A DNA stretch of 64,000 nt, from NCBI GenBank assembly GCA_036000545.1, contig DASYVD010000105.1:8018-72017 (forward strand), read 5' to 3'. Numbering within the stretch: the first letter of the stretch is position 1; every line of letters starts with the position of its first letter. Both the position numbers and the translations under genes were made by a program. The notes under the pieces are model-generated. The model was given only the letters and a program-made list of their open reading frames with translations. It did no database searches and was not told the DNA's origin. Positions 8,225 to 20,520 of this stretch are shown piece after piece. Origin of the DNA: DASYVD01 sp036000545. Its GTDB lineage: Bacteria > Actinomycetota > UBA4738 > CALAEC01.

Positions 8225-9742
8225 TCATTGCACCACGAAGGTCCCGGTCATGGTAGTCGGGTGGAAGTCGCAGCGGTAGAAGAACTGTCCCGGTTCGTCG
8301 ATTGGATCGACCTCGTAGGTTGTCGACTCGCCTGCCGGGATCGGCTCTCCAGGGGTTCCACCGCCGAGGTGCTCGCTGGCGGACTCGTCCGCGTACAGCG
8401 CCCAGTTGTGCACTGTTGAGTCATCGTTGGTGAACTCCACCGTGAACGCTTCCCCGGCCGGCGCGGCCAGGCAGGTCTGGTCGAAGCCGGTGCCGATCGC
8501 GCCCGGCGGAGCGGCGATGGTCAAGGTCGTGCCGCTCGGCTCGCAGGGCGGGGGACCCGTGGGCTGCCCGGTCGGCTGAACGCCCGTCGGTGATGGCTGC
8601 GGCACCGCGAGCAGCGGCTCCCGGTCGGAACGGATCGACAGGACCAGCCCGGAACCTCGTGGCTCGAACCAGGCCAGATACACGGTTCCCTGGGCACCCG
8701 CCCCGATTCGGGGGAGCTCGGCGCTCTCGGTCCCCGGCACCTCCTCCGGTCTGAACTCGCCACCCTCGTTGCTGGCGTATGAGAGGCCCGCGCGGGTCTG
8801 CCAGGCAACGTGGTGGACCCCCTGGTCATCGACGGCGATCGAGGTCGGGCCGTCGGCGCCGTCGCCGACCTGGCTCACCTCCCAGGGCCCCCCACTTATG
8901 GAGTGGGCGTGCTTCACTTGGCCCTCCGAGGTGGAGTAGGCAAGGTGCGGGTTCCGTTGCTTGTCGACGTCGATGCTCACGCCGATCCCACCGCGCTCGT
9001 CGACGACCTCCGAAGACCAGGTCGCCCCGGACGAACCGGCCACCATGGTGCGTCCCGAGTCGCCATAGGCCACGAGGATGGCGCTCCCGACGAAGCCGAT
9101 GGCCGTTCCTGACTGGTGGCCACGGCCGGCCTCGGCAGCTGTTTGCACTGCCCAGCCGCCGGCGCGGTGGAAGGCCACGCGAACGAGCGATCCCGCTTCT
9201 GCACCGGCCTGGAGGAAGGAGATGGCCACTCCGGCCCCCGGTTCGGCGATCAGCGAGACGCCGCCCAGCACGTCGGAGGCAACCTCCTCGGGCTTCGAGA
9301 ACTCCGCGCCTCCAGCGTTGTTGGAATAGTAGAGGGCGTCTTCTTCGGTCCAGGCCACGTGGTGGACCCCCTCGCCGTCCACGACGATGGCCGTCTCATC
9401 GCCTCCTCCCAGCCCCTTCTGATCGTCGGCCACAACGCTTCGGGTCCACAGCCCCTGGATCAAGTGAGCATGCCTGACCGCGGGGAGCTTGGGCGCGTTG
9501 GGATCCTCCTGCTTGGGCGTCCCTCCCGGCGCCTTGCTCTCGAACGCGAGGTAGGCGAGGTGAGGGTTACCGTCGGCGTCGATCGCCAGCGAGACCCCGC
9601 GGCCAGCGGCGTCCTCGAAGTCCACGACCTGCGGGACGAACACGTCCTCGGTCGGGCCGGATCTGACCACGATCCCCCCTCCGCCGCAGGCCGCGCCCGC
9701 GAGCGTCAGGACCGTGATCAGAGGGAGGGCCTTACGTCGCAC
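8225..9742 (-). CDS. Lipoprotein with beta-propeller-like repeats and a C-terminal cupredoxin domain
   Basis: A predicted secreted, membrane-anchored protein of unknown function. From a GTG at 9742 (chosen because it places a signal peptide with lipobox LAGAAC at the N-terminus) the 505-residue protein contains several repeats of the form GVSIDVDKQRNPHLAYS and VHHVAWT with AxYYSNN-like strands, suggesting a sialidase/WD-type propeller over residues 35-375. A Pro/Thr-rich linker follows, then a plastocyanin-like domain whose copper ligands are visible: His445 (VHNWALY), Cys491, His494 and Met498 (CDFHPTTM). It may be a surface electron-transfer or copper-handling protein; the propeller partner is unknown. 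It sits between uvrC and uvrA on the same strand with no functional link to repair. Confidence 0.8.
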   Translation of the reverse strand: MRRKALPLITVLTLAGAACGGGGIVVRSGPTEDVFVPQVVDFEDAAGRGVSLAIDADGNPHLAYLAFESKAPGGTPKQEDPNAPKLPAVRHAHLIQGLWTRSVVADDQKGLGGGDETAIVVDGEGVHHVAWTEEDALYYSNNAGGAEFSKPEEVASDVLGGVSLIAEPGAGVAISFLQAGAEAGSLVRVAFHRAGGWAVQTAAEAGRGHQSGTAIGFVGSAILVAYGDSGRTMVAGSSGATWSSEVVDERGGIGVSIDVDKQRNPHLAYSTSEGQVKHAHSISGGPWEVSQVGDGADGPTSIAVDDQGVHHVAWQTRAGLSYASNEGGEFRPEEVPGTESAELPRIGAGAQGTVYLAWFEPRGSGLVLSIRSDREPLLAVPQPSPTGVQPTGQPTGPPPCEPSGTTLTIAAPPGAIGTGFDQTCLAAPAGEAFTVEFTNDDSTVHNWALYADESASEHLGGGTPGEPIPAGESTTYEVDPIDEPGQFFYRCDFHPTTMTGTFVVQ

Positions 9743-9814
9743 AGCGCCGTCGTTTCTATCACGATGTTCATGGGGCCGGCGAATCCTCGGGAGGTGAGCC
9801 GGTCTCGACATTCC

Positions 9815-12679
<2,865 letters not shown>

Positions 12680-12858
12680 GGAGGGCATTCTAGCGAGGCG
12701 TGTCACGAAGGCTCGGGGGCCGGAGGGCTCGGGGCTCCCTCCTTCCCTTCCTGGGCCCAGCTCCTTCCCCTCGCCCAGCCCTCGGAAGCCCCGTCGCCCT
12801 CTCATCCCCGCGCCGGCCCAACCGAATCTCCTGCCCCTCGCCATCTATGCTGCTCTCC

Positions 12859-14865
12859 ATGGACAGAGATCTGCGAGAGACACCCCTGTACAAGGAGATC
12901 GAGAAGCACTTCCGCAAAGCCCTGGGCCCGGCGTTCGGCCGGATCTCGGCCGGCTTCGATCCGCAGCCCTCGCCCGACGGGCGGTTGGTGGCCTTCACCG
13001 GCACCCGACTGGAGGAGCTGGAAGGAGCCGCCCAGCCCCGGATCTGTTTGGTCGACCTGGAGGACAGGCGGATCGAGGAGGTCACCCACGGACCCAACAG
13101 CGATTCGATGCCTCGGTGGTCGCCCGACGGCCGCCGCCTGGCGTTCCTCTCCGACCGTGAGCGGAAAGGGCTCTCGCAGCTCTACCTGCTCGACCTCGAC
13201 CGGATCGGGGAGGCCAGACCGGGACCGGTCGTTGATGGGACGGTCGAGTACCTGGACTGGTCGCCGGACGGCGCTCGGATCCTCCTGGGAACGATCGGCT
13301 TCGGGGGCGACCGGGGTGTCGCCCAGGGCTCTGGGATCGTTGAGGCCGAGGACGAGGACAGGCCTTCCTGGCTTCCCGTGGTCCAGTCCCCGGAGGACCC
13401 TGGTCGCTGGAGACGGTTGCACGTCGTGGATCTGGAGTCGGGAGACGTCCGTCCTGCATCCCGAGAGGGCCTGAACGTGTGGGAGGCCGCCTGGTGCGGC
13501 TCGGACGCCATCGCCGCGGTGGTGTCCGAGGACCCCGAAGAGAGCGCGTGGTTCGGCGCCAGCGTGGCGCTGCTGGACGTCGCCTCGGGCGAGGAGAGGG
13601 TCCTCTACCGGAGCGGGCGAGGGGATCGGCAGATGGGCCTTCCGGCCGCCTCCCCGAGCGGACGGCACCTGGCCGTCGTCCAGGCGCTGGCCAGCGACCG
13701 GGGCTTCCTGGCTGGAGACATCCTGTTGATCGATCCGGAAACCGGAGAAGCGACCCCCACGGAGACGCTGAGGGCTGACGTGACTCACATGACGTGGCGG
13801 AACGAGGAGCATCTGTTCTTCGCCGGTGGGCGGGGCCTGGAGACCCTGGCGGGCGAGATCGACGCCGACAGCCTCGAGTCGCGGGAGCTGTGGGCGGGCA
13901 CAGAGTCTCTGGGTTCCCGGGACCCGCAAGCCGCTCCGCTCGGCGATGACGCATTCGTGGCGTTCCTGGAGTCCTTCGAGCGGCCTCCCGAGCTGGCCGT
14001 GTTCCGGAACGGGAAGCCCGAGACGGTCGCGTCCTTCGCGCACGACGGTACGAGCTATCTGTCCGAGGTGGCGGGGAGGCTCGAGCCTGTGTCGTGGAGC
14101 GCGCCTGACGCGATGGACATCGAGGGTCTCCTGGCTACCCCGGAGGGGCCCGGGCCATATCCACTGGTGGCGTTCGTCCACGGTGGGCCGATCGGCCGCT
14201 ACCAGGATCACTGGAGCATGGGCTACGCCTTCACCCCCCTGCTGGTATCGAGGGGGTACGCCGTGTTCCATCCCAATCCCCGGGGCAGCACCGGGCGGGG
14301 CCAGGCGTTCGCGGAGCTCGTGGTCGGTGACATGGGCGGCGGGGACGCCGGTGACGTTCTGGCGGGCATCGACGCGCTCGTCGAGCGAGGGATGGCAGAC
14401 CCCGAACGCCTTGGCGTGCTCGGAGGATCGTACGGAGGGTTCATGGCGGCGTGGCTGCCAACCCAGACCGACCGCTTCGCGGCCTCCGTTTCGCTCTCCC
14501 CCGTCACCGACTGGTACAGCGAGCATTGGAACAGCAACATTGGGCGCTGGGACCGGGAGTTCCTCCGGGCGGATCCCTCCACGCCGGGCGGCCCTTACTT
14601 CGACCGCAGCCCCGTCATGCTGGCGTCACGGGTGCGAACCCCCATGCTCCTGACCGCGGGACTGGTCGATCGCTGCACCCCGCCGGGGCAGGCCTGGGAG
14701 ATGTACCGAGCGCTCCGGGAGCACGGAGTTCCCTCGGAGATCGCGATCTATCCGGAAGAAGGGCACGGGGTTCGCACGTATCCGGGGTATATTGACTGGT
14801 GCGCCCGGATGGTGGGCTGGTTCGAGCGGTGGATGCCGGCCCGGGGAAGGTTGGGCTCCGCCTAG
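12859..14865 (+). CDS. S9 family prolyl oligopeptidase-like serine peptidase
   Basis: Predicted cytoplasmic acylaminoacyl-peptidase/prolyl-oligopeptidase-type hydrolase that cleaves short peptides. The N-terminal 400 residues form a beta-propeller with TolB-like strands (FDPQPSPDGRLVAFTG; MPRWSPDGRRLAFLSD; LDWSPDGARILLG). The C-terminal alpha/beta-hydrolase domain has the nucleophile motif GGSYGGFM (Ser524), Asp604 in LVDRCTPPGQ and His636 in EEGHGVRTYP. No signal peptide is seen. There is no ribosome site before ATG 12859 or the in-frame ATG 12847; instead TATGCT at 12846-12851 lies seven bases before 12859, which suggests a leaderless mRNA. It ends tail-to-tail with the next gene, sharing the 4-base CTAG stop overlap. 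Confidence 0.92.
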   Translation: MDRDLRETPLYKEIEKHFRKALGPAFGRISAGFDPQPSPDGRLVAFTGTRLEELEGAAQPRICLVDLEDRRIEEVTHGPNSDSMPRWSPDGRRLAFLSDRERKGLSQLYLLDLDRIGEARPGPVVDGTVEYLDWSPDGARILLGTIGFGGDRGVAQGSGIVEAEDEDRPSWLPVVQSPEDPGRWRRLHVVDLESGDVRPASREGLNVWEAAWCGSDAIAAVVSEDPEESAWFGASVALLDVASGEERVLYRSGRGDRQMGLPAASPSGRHLAVVQALASDRGFLAGDILLIDPETGEATPTETLRADVTHMTWRNEEHLFFAGGRGLETLAGEIDADSLESRELWAGTESLGSRDPQAAPLGDDAFVAFLESFERPPELAVFRNGKPETVASFAHDGTSYLSEVAGRLEPVSWSAPDAMDIEGLLATPEGPGPYPLVAFVHGGPIGRYQDHWSMGYAFTPLLVSRGYAVFHPNPRGSTGRGQAFAELVVGDMGGGDAGDVLAGIDALVERGMADPERLGVLGGSYGGFMAAWLPTQTDRFAASVSLSPVTDWYSEHWNSNIGRWDREFLRADPSTPGGPYFDRSPVMLASRVRTPMLLTAGLVDRCTPPGQAWEMYRALREHGVPSEIAIYPEEGHGVRTYPGYIDWCARMVGWFERWMPARGRLGSA

Positions 14866-15656
14866 CCGACCGTCACCGGTTGGCGCTGCGATTCCCGGCG
14901 ATGGACCCACTCGGCCAGCGCCACGAACACCACGCCACCGAGCAAAGACACCAGGCCCCACTCGCTCCCGACGCTGCCCGGGTATGCCGGAAAGGCCATT
15001 GACGCCACCCCGAACAGGACGGCCGCGAGTCCGGCGCTCCACGCCGGGATCCGCCACCCCGGCGTCCGGAGTCCGGCGTGAGCGCCTACCAGCCAGATGG
15101 ATAGCGCGAGAGAGGCCATCGTGGACCAGTGGCGCTCCGCGACGTGTGGGTCGGCGGCCGGGCCGGTGCGCTGGAGCTCAGCCATGTCCAGGGCGTACAG
15201 CGTGAGCGGCACGGCCGCCGCCATCGCCAGGGCGAGAAGCGGCAGGCTCGGCCCCTCCCCTCGCTCCAGCACCCGCTCCCGGGCGGGGTGCAGCCAGGCC
15301 AGGATGACGGTAAGGACGGCGAAGCCGAGGAGGAAGAGAAGGGTGAAGCCGTCCGCGGAGAGCGCTCCCGCCACCGCGAGCCCGAGCAGGGCCACGGCGG
15401 TCTGCTGGAACCCCGCGATCCGACGCTCCGGCCAGCGCAGCTGGGACAGATATCCGACCGCCATGAACAGGCTTGCCCAGATGCCGTACGCCAGGTCGTG
15501 CACCCGGTGGATCAGTCGATCGCCGCTTTCGAACCACCCGAGCACCAGGCTCGGGAGGCCGAAGAGCGGTCCCGCCCATGCCAGCCCGAACAATCCGGTC
15601 AAGATGAGGAACAGGATCCGTCTGCGGCGTGCCCGTGTGGATCCCGCGTCGGCCAT
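14862..15656 (-). CDS. Polytopic membrane protein of unknown function
   Basis: I do not recognise the family. The 264-residue protein begins with a basic stretch (STRARRRR) and then has about eight hydrophobic segments (for example ILFLILTGLFGLAWAGPLFG, LGLAVAGALSADGFTLLFLL, LPLLALAMAAAVPLTLYAL and SLLGGVVFVALAEW), so it is a multi-pass inner-membrane protein ending in a short basic cytoplasmic tail. There are no obvious transporter signature motifs. The ATG at 15656 has TAGGGT (15664-15669) seven bases upstream and no ribosome site, a leaderless arrangement. Its stop codon overlaps that of the S9 peptidase by four bases on the opposite strand. Confidence 0.7.
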   Translation of the reverse strand: MADAGSTRARRRRILFLILTGLFGLAWAGPLFGLPSLVLGWFESGDRLIHRVHDLAYGIWASLFMAVGYLSQLRWPERRIAGFQQTAVALLGLAVAGALSADGFTLLFLLGFAVLTVILAWLHPARERVLERGEGPSLPLLALAMAAAVPLTLYALDMAELQRTGPAADPHVAERHWSTMASLALSIWLVGAHAGLRTPGWRIPAWSAGLAAVLFGVASMAFPAYPGSVGSEWGLVSLLGGVVFVALAEWVHRRESQRQPVTVG

Positions 15657-15704
15657 GCGGGGCACCCTATCAGGCCGAGAAGCCACCCGACGAACGGCGG
15701 TCTC

Positions 15705-16754
15705 TCACTGCCGGCGGAGGCGTCCCGCCCGGACCACCAGCCGGACGTCACCAAGAGCCCGGAGGTCGTCCAGCGGGTTCCCGGCCAGGGCCAGTAGGTC
15801 GGCCGGCGCGCCGTCACGCAACCGCCATCCGGTCATCGCTGCGAGGATGCCCTCGGACGAGAGTCCGGCCGAGGTCAGGTGAAGAACTTCCCGGAGGTGG
15901 ATGCCCGGTGGAATCGGCCCGTTCCCGAGGTCAGTCCCGTATCGGACCCGCCCGCCGGCCCGCGCGAAGCGCCGGAGGTTGTCGAGTGCTACGTCGAGCT
16001 GAGGGGTCCGGCGGCCGTACGACTGGATGTCCAGGGTGGAGACCATGGTCATGCGCCGGGCGATCGCCGCGATGAGCTCCTCGGACAGGCGCTCCGTCCA
16101 GGGTGTGTGGGCCAGCTCGTCCACACCGCCGCCCAGCGCCCGTTCGGCCTGCCCCGGCCCCTGCACGTGCGCGGTCACCCTGAGATCGTGCGCGTGGGCC
16201 GCATCGCACACCTGGACGAGCTCGGCATCGGTCAGTGTGGGCCCTGCCTCCGCGTTGAGGGCCACCTTGATCGCGGCGGGGTCCATCGCGGCGGTGCGCT
16301 CCACGGCGGCCGCAGCCTCCTCCGGCCCCCGTACCTCGATCCATCCGCCCGGAGCACACCACCCGGCTCGGCTCGGATAGCCCCCGACCGCTGTGACGAA
16401 TGGCCCCACCGCGGTGACCGCAGGCCCGTCGAAGTCGGTGGCCTGCGAGATATCAACCAGAGGGAAGATCTCGTCCGGTGCCCAGCCCAGGTCGCGGACC
16501 GAGGTCACGCCGCCCGCGAGGATGGCAGCCGGTTCGGACAGCCTGATGTGCACGTGGTGATCAACCACTCCAGGCATCAGGAACCAGTCGCCGGTGAGGT
16601 CCTGGTCTGCCTCGGGAGCACCGGCCGCCGGCCCCGCGTACACCACCCTTGAACCGCGAACGACTACGGCCGGGTCCTCGATCACCCGGCCCGGACCCAG
16701 CCACGCCACGGCGCCCTGGACCAGCAGGGTGCCCGCTCCGCTGCCGACCGCCAC
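15705..16754 (-). CDS. Amidohydrolase family metal-dependent hydrolase
   Basis: Predicted cytoplasmic amidohydrolase of the imidazolonepropionase/prolidase-like group; substrate unknown. The 349-residue protein has the expected metal ligands in order: PGVVDHHVHIRL (HxH at the end of strand 1), a Lys in AAIKVALN, His in LRVTAHVQG, His in VDELAHTPW, and the Asp in RYGTDLGNG. The C-terminal beta segment (GAPADLLALAGNPLDDLRAL) closes the composite domain, as in dihydroorotase-type enzymes. The GTG at 16754 is preceded by GAGGAGG. A strong hairpin (16788-16822) separates it from the upstream LVIVD-repeat gene. Confidence 0.85.
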   Translation of the reverse strand: MAVGSGAGTLLVQGAVAWLGPGRVIEDPAVVVRGSRVVYAGPAAGAPEADQDLTGDWFLMPGVVDHHVHIRLSEPAAILAGGVTSVRDLGWAPDEIFPLVDISQATDFDGPAVTAVGPFVTAVGGYPSRAGWCAPGGWIEVRGPEEAAAAVERTAAMDPAAIKVALNAEAGPTLTDAELVQVCDAAHAHDLRVTAHVQGPGQAERALGGGVDELAHTPWTERLSEELIAAIARRMTMVSTLDIQSYGRRTPQLDVALDNLRRFARAGGRVRYGTDLGNGPIPPGIHLREVLHLTSAGLSSEGILAAMTGWRLRDGAPADLLALAGNPLDDLRALGDVRLVVRAGRLRRQ

Positions 16755-16787
16755 CGTGGCCTCCTCGCCCCCGGTGGCCGGAATGAT

Positions 16788-16822
16788 AGTGGGGGCGGGC
16801 GAAAGGTTCGCCCGCCCCCACT
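16788..16822 (-). terminator. Perfect 16-bp hairpin downstream of the LVIVD-repeat gene
   Basis: The arms AGTGGGGGCGGGCGAA and its exact complement are separated by only three bases. It lies 20 bases after the stop codon of the 16842-18149 gene and before the amidohydrolase start. There is no strong T-run after it, so it may be an attenuator or mRNA 3' stabiliser as much as a classic terminator. Confidence 0.7.
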
Positions 16823-16841
16823 CGGACTTCCTGATCCTAGA

Positions 16842-18149
16842 TCAGCCGATTGTTGTCTCCTGAGTCTGCGGATTGAGGTGGGGAAGGCTTGCACCGGCCA
16901 CAGGATCTGTGTAGGTGAAGACGTTCAGGCCCGTCTGGATCTCCGACTCGAAGATGCGGCCGTTGTACCAGTACGACGACCACGCGCCACCGAGGTTGGT
17001 CGGTACGATCGGCGGCGGGTCGGACCAAGCCAGCGTGACCGCGTTCGCCGGATCGCTGAACTCGCTGACCCAGGTGCCGGCCTGGTAGTTCCCACTAACC
17101 AGGATGTACCGGCCGTCCGTCGTTGGCACCACGTTGTAGTTGTGGATCGTGCAGTTCTCTTCCGCGGATTGCGGCCGAGGAAGGGTCCACTGCCCCAGCT
17201 TGGCCCCGGTGTCCGCGTCGTAGAAGAAGGCGCTCTTCTTTACAGCCGGATCGGTGGCCTCGCACTCGGGCGCGGATCCGCCACCCGGCTCCCAGCCGAG
17301 GACGATGACCTCGCCGTCCCAGGTGAACGCGGCGGAGTGCCAGTTCCCCCCGATGCCCACTCCCTTCTCGGCGATCGAGTACAGGAACTCCGGATCCTCG
17401 AGGGACCCTCCCCGCGGGGCGCCGATGCTGAACACGTTGGCATCGGCGTCACTCGCGCACGCCGCCAGGTTCTCGTCGCCGAGGATCACGCCGATGTCGT
17501 GGCACCGGTGTGCCCCGTGTCGCAGGCGCTCCGTCCGGAGGATGGCAGCATCCGCGGGCGCCGTCAGAGGGACTTCGACGATCTCGAACCACGGACAGGC
17601 TCCGCTGGATCCGTTGTTGTAGACGAGCGCGCGGCCATTCGCTGTGTCCGGCACCAACGTGGCGGTATGTGAGCCACACTCGGTCTCCACCGATGTCACG
17701 AGGTCCGGATCGCTCGGGTTGCTGATGTCGAAGACATGGAGCCCCTCGAATCCCGCGGGTACTGGTTCCCCGTCACAGCTCCGTCCCGGCGGTGCCGGCG
17801 AGTTCCATGACCGGACCAGGATGTTGTCCCAGACGACGATGTCGCCCTGGTCGCCGTTGCAGTGCTGCCACACGATCTGCTGCGGGTCGGTCGGGTTGCT
17901 GATGTCGATGATCCGGAACCCGTCGTAGTTTCCGTTGATCGCCAGATTCCCCCAGAACGCGATGTCGGAGTTGATGTGTCGCTGGGCGCTGGGGACCCCG
18001 AAGAACTGCGCCTCGTGGGGGCTGTGCCCTGTGGCCTTCAGGTTGTCGGTGTGGGGACGCGTGGCGTGCTTCCCCAACGCCGGAAGCCCCGTGCCGACCA
18101 CCAGGGCCAGGACCACGGGGAGCAAGGACCATCGGATCGTATGTCGCAC
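16842..18149 (-). CDS. Secreted LVIVD-repeat beta-propeller protein
   Basis: Predicted exported protein with an LVIVD-type propeller, a family of unknown biochemical role often seen on cell surfaces. From the GTG at 18149 (AGGAGGA seven bases upstream) the 435-residue protein begins with a signal peptide (LLPVVLALVVGTGLPALG) and has repeats with the signature GFRIIDISNPTDP and GLHVFDISNPSDP. There are several Cys (for example SCDGEP, ETECGSH, GACPWFE, RCHDIG) that could form disulfides outside the cell, and conserved His residues (GNWHSAAF, CTIHNYN). Upstream starts would place 15 charged residues before the signal peptide, so they were not used. Confidence 0.85.
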   Translation of the reverse strand: MRHTIRWSLLPVVLALVVGTGLPALGKHATRPHTDNLKATGHSPHEAQFFGVPSAQRHINSDIAFWGNLAINGNYDGFRIIDISNPTDPQQIVWQHCNGDQGDIVVWDNILVRSWNSPAPPGRSCDGEPVPAGFEGLHVFDISNPSDPDLVTSVETECGSHTATLVPDTANGRALVYNNGSSGACPWFEIVEVPLTAPADAAILRTERLRHGAHRCHDIGVILGDENLAACASDADANVFSIGAPRGGSLEDPEFLYSIAEKGVGIGGNWHSAAFTWDGEVIVLGWEPGGGSAPECEATDPAVKKSAFFYDADTGAKLGQWTLPRPQSAEENCTIHNYNVVPTTDGRYILVSGNYQAGTWVSEFSDPANAVTLAWSDPPPIVPTNLGGAWSSYWYNGRIFESEIQTGLNVFTYTDPVAGASLPHLNPQTQETTIG

Positions 18150-18264
18150 GATGGCTTCCTCCTCTCGGTCGAAGGACGGACGAAGTAGGACCAAGCTGAC
18201 TCTAGTGGGGCGGCGTCAAGCGGCACAAATGGGCTGGTCGTGAGGTCCGTGACGAACCGGACGT

Positions 18265-20280
18265 CTAGCGGACTCCGGCTTCCCTTAGCGCCCGAAGCTC
18301 CTTGCGGAGCTCGTGGATCTCGTCGCGCAGCCGGGCCGCGTACTCGAACCGGAGGTCCTTGGCGGCCTCGTGCATCTCCTCCTCGAGGGTGAAGATCAGC
18401 CCCTCCAGCTCGTCGCGAGGCATGGCCGGGCGTTCCCTGCGCCGCCGACGGCGCTCAGGTCTGGGGGCCCGCTCGAGGCCCTCCCCTTCGAGGGCCAGGA
18501 GTATGTCGGAGACCCGCTTCCGGATGGTCTGGGGATCGATGCCGCGCTCGCGGTTGTGCTCCAGCTGGATCTTTCGGCGGCGCTGCGTCTCGGAGATGGC
18601 TCGCTTCATCGAGTCCGTCACCTCGTCCGCGTACATCAGGACCTTCCCGTCGACGTTTCGCGCGGCCCGGCCGATGGTCTGGATCAACGATGTCTCCGAC
18701 CGGAGGAATCCTTCCTTGTCCGCGTCGAGGATGGCCACCAGGGAGACCTCCGGCAGATCCAGCCCCTCCCGGAGGAGGTTGATCCCCACGAGCACGTCGA
18801 ACTCCCCGAGGCGGAGGTCCCGGAGGATCTCGATCCGCTGGATCGTGTCGACCTCCGAGTGGAGGTATCGGACCCGGAGCCCGATCTCCAGGAGATAGTC
18901 GGTGAGGTCTTCCGACATCTTCTTCGTGAGCGTGGTGACCAGGACCCGCTGGTCCTTCTCGGTTCGTCTCCGGATCTCCTCGATGAGGTCGTCGACTTGG
19001 CCACGGGTCGGTCGGACCTCGACCTCCGGGTCGACGAGGCCCGTCGGCCGGACGATCTGCTCGACCACACGCTTCGACACCTGGAGCTCGTACGGGCTCG
19101 GGGTGGCGGACATGAACACCACCTGGTTGACCCGCTTGGTGAACTCCTCGAACTGCAGGGGCCGGTTGTCCACCGCCGACGGCAGGCGGAACCCGTACTC
19201 GACCAGCGTGCGCTTCCTGCTCATGTCGCCCTCGTACATGCCGTGGATCTGCGGCACCGTGACGTGGGACTCGTCGATTACGCACAGCCAGTCTTCGGGG
19301 AAGTAATCGAGAAGCGTGTAGGGCGGCTCTCCCGGCTGCCGGCCATCGATGTGCCGCGAGTAGTTCTCGATCCCGGAGCAGAAACCGAGCTCTCGCAGCA
19401 TCTCCAGGTCGTGGTTCGTGCGCATCCGGAGGCGTTGGGCTTCGAGGAGCTTGCCTTGCGACTCGAACTTCTCCAGCCGCTGGGTCAGCTCGACTTCGAT
19501 CTGACCGATGGCCCGCTGCATCCGCTCGTGGGAGGCCACATAGTGCGTGGCCGGGTAGATCCACGCCTCCTGGAGCTCGCCGATGACCTCGCCGGTGATC
19601 GGGTCGATGCGGGTGATGCGCTCGACCTCGTCGCCCCACAGCTCCACCCGCACAAACGTCTCCTCGTAGGCGGGGTGGATCTCGATGGTGTCGCCCCGGG
19701 AGCGGAAACGCCCTCTGGCCAGGTTCTGGTTGGTCCGCTGGTACTGGATGTCGGTGAGTCGCTCGAGGGCGAACTCCCGCTCCAGCGGGACGCCTTTGAT
19801 GACCCGGAGGACCTGGCCCATGTACTCCTCTGGCGTGCCCAGCCCGTAGATGCAAGAGACGCTGGCCACGATGATCACGTCCTCGCGGCTGAGGAGCGCC
19901 GCCGTCGCCGAGTGCCGGAGTCGCTCGATCTCGTCGTTGACCGTGGCGTCCTTCTCGATGTACAGGTCGGTCTGGGGGACGTAGGCCTCCGGCTGGTAGT
20001 AGTCGTAGTAGCTGACGAAGTACTCCACCGCGTTTTCCGGGAAGAACTCCCTGAACTCGTTGGCCAGCTGTGCGGCCAGCGACTTGTTCGGGGAGATCAC
20101 CAGGGTCGGCTTCTGGACCTTCTCGATGGCCTTGGCGATGGTGAAGGTCTTCCCCGAGCCGGTGATACCGAGCAGGGTGAGGTAGTCGTCACCGGCGAGG
20201 ACGCCCTCGGCCAGCTCATCGATGGCCTTGGGCTGGTCGCCGGCGGGCTGGAACTCGGAAACGACGCGGAATGGCGGCAT
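18265..20280 (-). CDS. uvrB: Excinuclease ABC subunit B
   Basis: Central helicase-like subunit of nucleotide excision repair, which verifies damage and recruits UvrC. The 671-residue protein has the Walker A motif LGITGSGKTFT, the strand-separating beta-hairpin region (SYYDYYQPEAYVPQTD), helicase motifs such as VSLVAILDADKEGF and IQTIGRAARN, and the C-terminal UVR coiled coil (IFTLEEEMHEAAKDLRFEYA) that binds UvrC. The ATG at 20280 has TACACT (20289-20294) eight bases upstream and no ribosome site, so the mRNA is leaderless or nearly so. No LexA-type palindrome was noticed at the promoter. Confidence 0.97.
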   Translation of the reverse strand: MPPFRVVSEFQPAGDQPKAIDELAEGVLAGDDYLTLLGITGSGKTFTIAKAIEKVQKPTLVISPNKSLAAQLANEFREFFPENAVEYFVSYYDYYQPEAYVPQTDLYIEKDATVNDEIERLRHSATAALLSREDVIIVASVSCIYGLGTPEEYMGQVLRVIKGVPLEREFALERLTDIQYQRTNQNLARGRFRSRGDTIEIHPAYEETFVRVELWGDEVERITRIDPITGEVIGELQEAWIYPATHYVASHERMQRAIGQIEVELTQRLEKFESQGKLLEAQRLRMRTNHDLEMLRELGFCSGIENYSRHIDGRQPGEPPYTLLDYFPEDWLCVIDESHVTVPQIHGMYEGDMSRKRTLVEYGFRLPSAVDNRPLQFEEFTKRVNQVVFMSATPSPYELQVSKRVVEQIVRPTGLVDPEVEVRPTRGQVDDLIEEIRRRTEKDQRVLVTTLTKKMSEDLTDYLLEIGLRVRYLHSEVDTIQRIEILRDLRLGEFDVLVGINLLREGLDLPEVSLVAILDADKEGFLRSETSLIQTIGRAARNVDGKVLMYADEVTDSMKRAISETQRRRKIQLEHNRERGIDPQTIRKRVSDILLALEGEGLERAPRPERRRRRRERPAMPRDELEGLIFTLEEEMHEAAKDLRFEYAARLRDEIHELRKELRALREAGVR

Positions 20281-20331
20281 CGGGCCACAGTGTACGGCGG
20301 GGAGCCCGGTCAGGCCGGGCGGTGGGGACAC

Positions 20332-20520
20332 TCACCTAAGTGTGTCCTGCCCCCACATCGGTACTCCGCGGCGGTCAAGCTCACGCCGGAGTACTCGTGC
20401 GGCCTCCGTGTCCCGTCGGCTGAACGCGAAACTGGTTTCCATTCGGCCCTGCGGAGTCCATGCGTTTCCCCAGCTCCACCAGGGGAAGCTTCGCTTGGGA
20501 GTCCATTCGCTCCGGGTCAC
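20332..20520 (-). CDS. Small ORF continuing the PH-like protein; probable C-terminal part of a split gene
   Basis: A 62-codon frame whose GTG start overlaps the stop of the preceding ORF (GTGA, 20517-20520). The product ends with a predicted helix (FSRRDTEAARVLRRELDRRG), which is what would be expected as the closing helix of a PH fold begun in the upstream ORF. I infer that the two are either translationally coupled or one gene interrupted by a single-base frameshift. A GC-rich inverted repeat (GGGGACACT ... AGTGTGTCC) overlaps its end and could be a terminator. No independent function can be assigned. Confidence 0.45.
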   Translation of the reverse strand: MTRSEWTPKRSFPWWSWGNAWTPQGRMETSFAFSRRDTEAARVLRRELDRRGVPMWGQDTLR

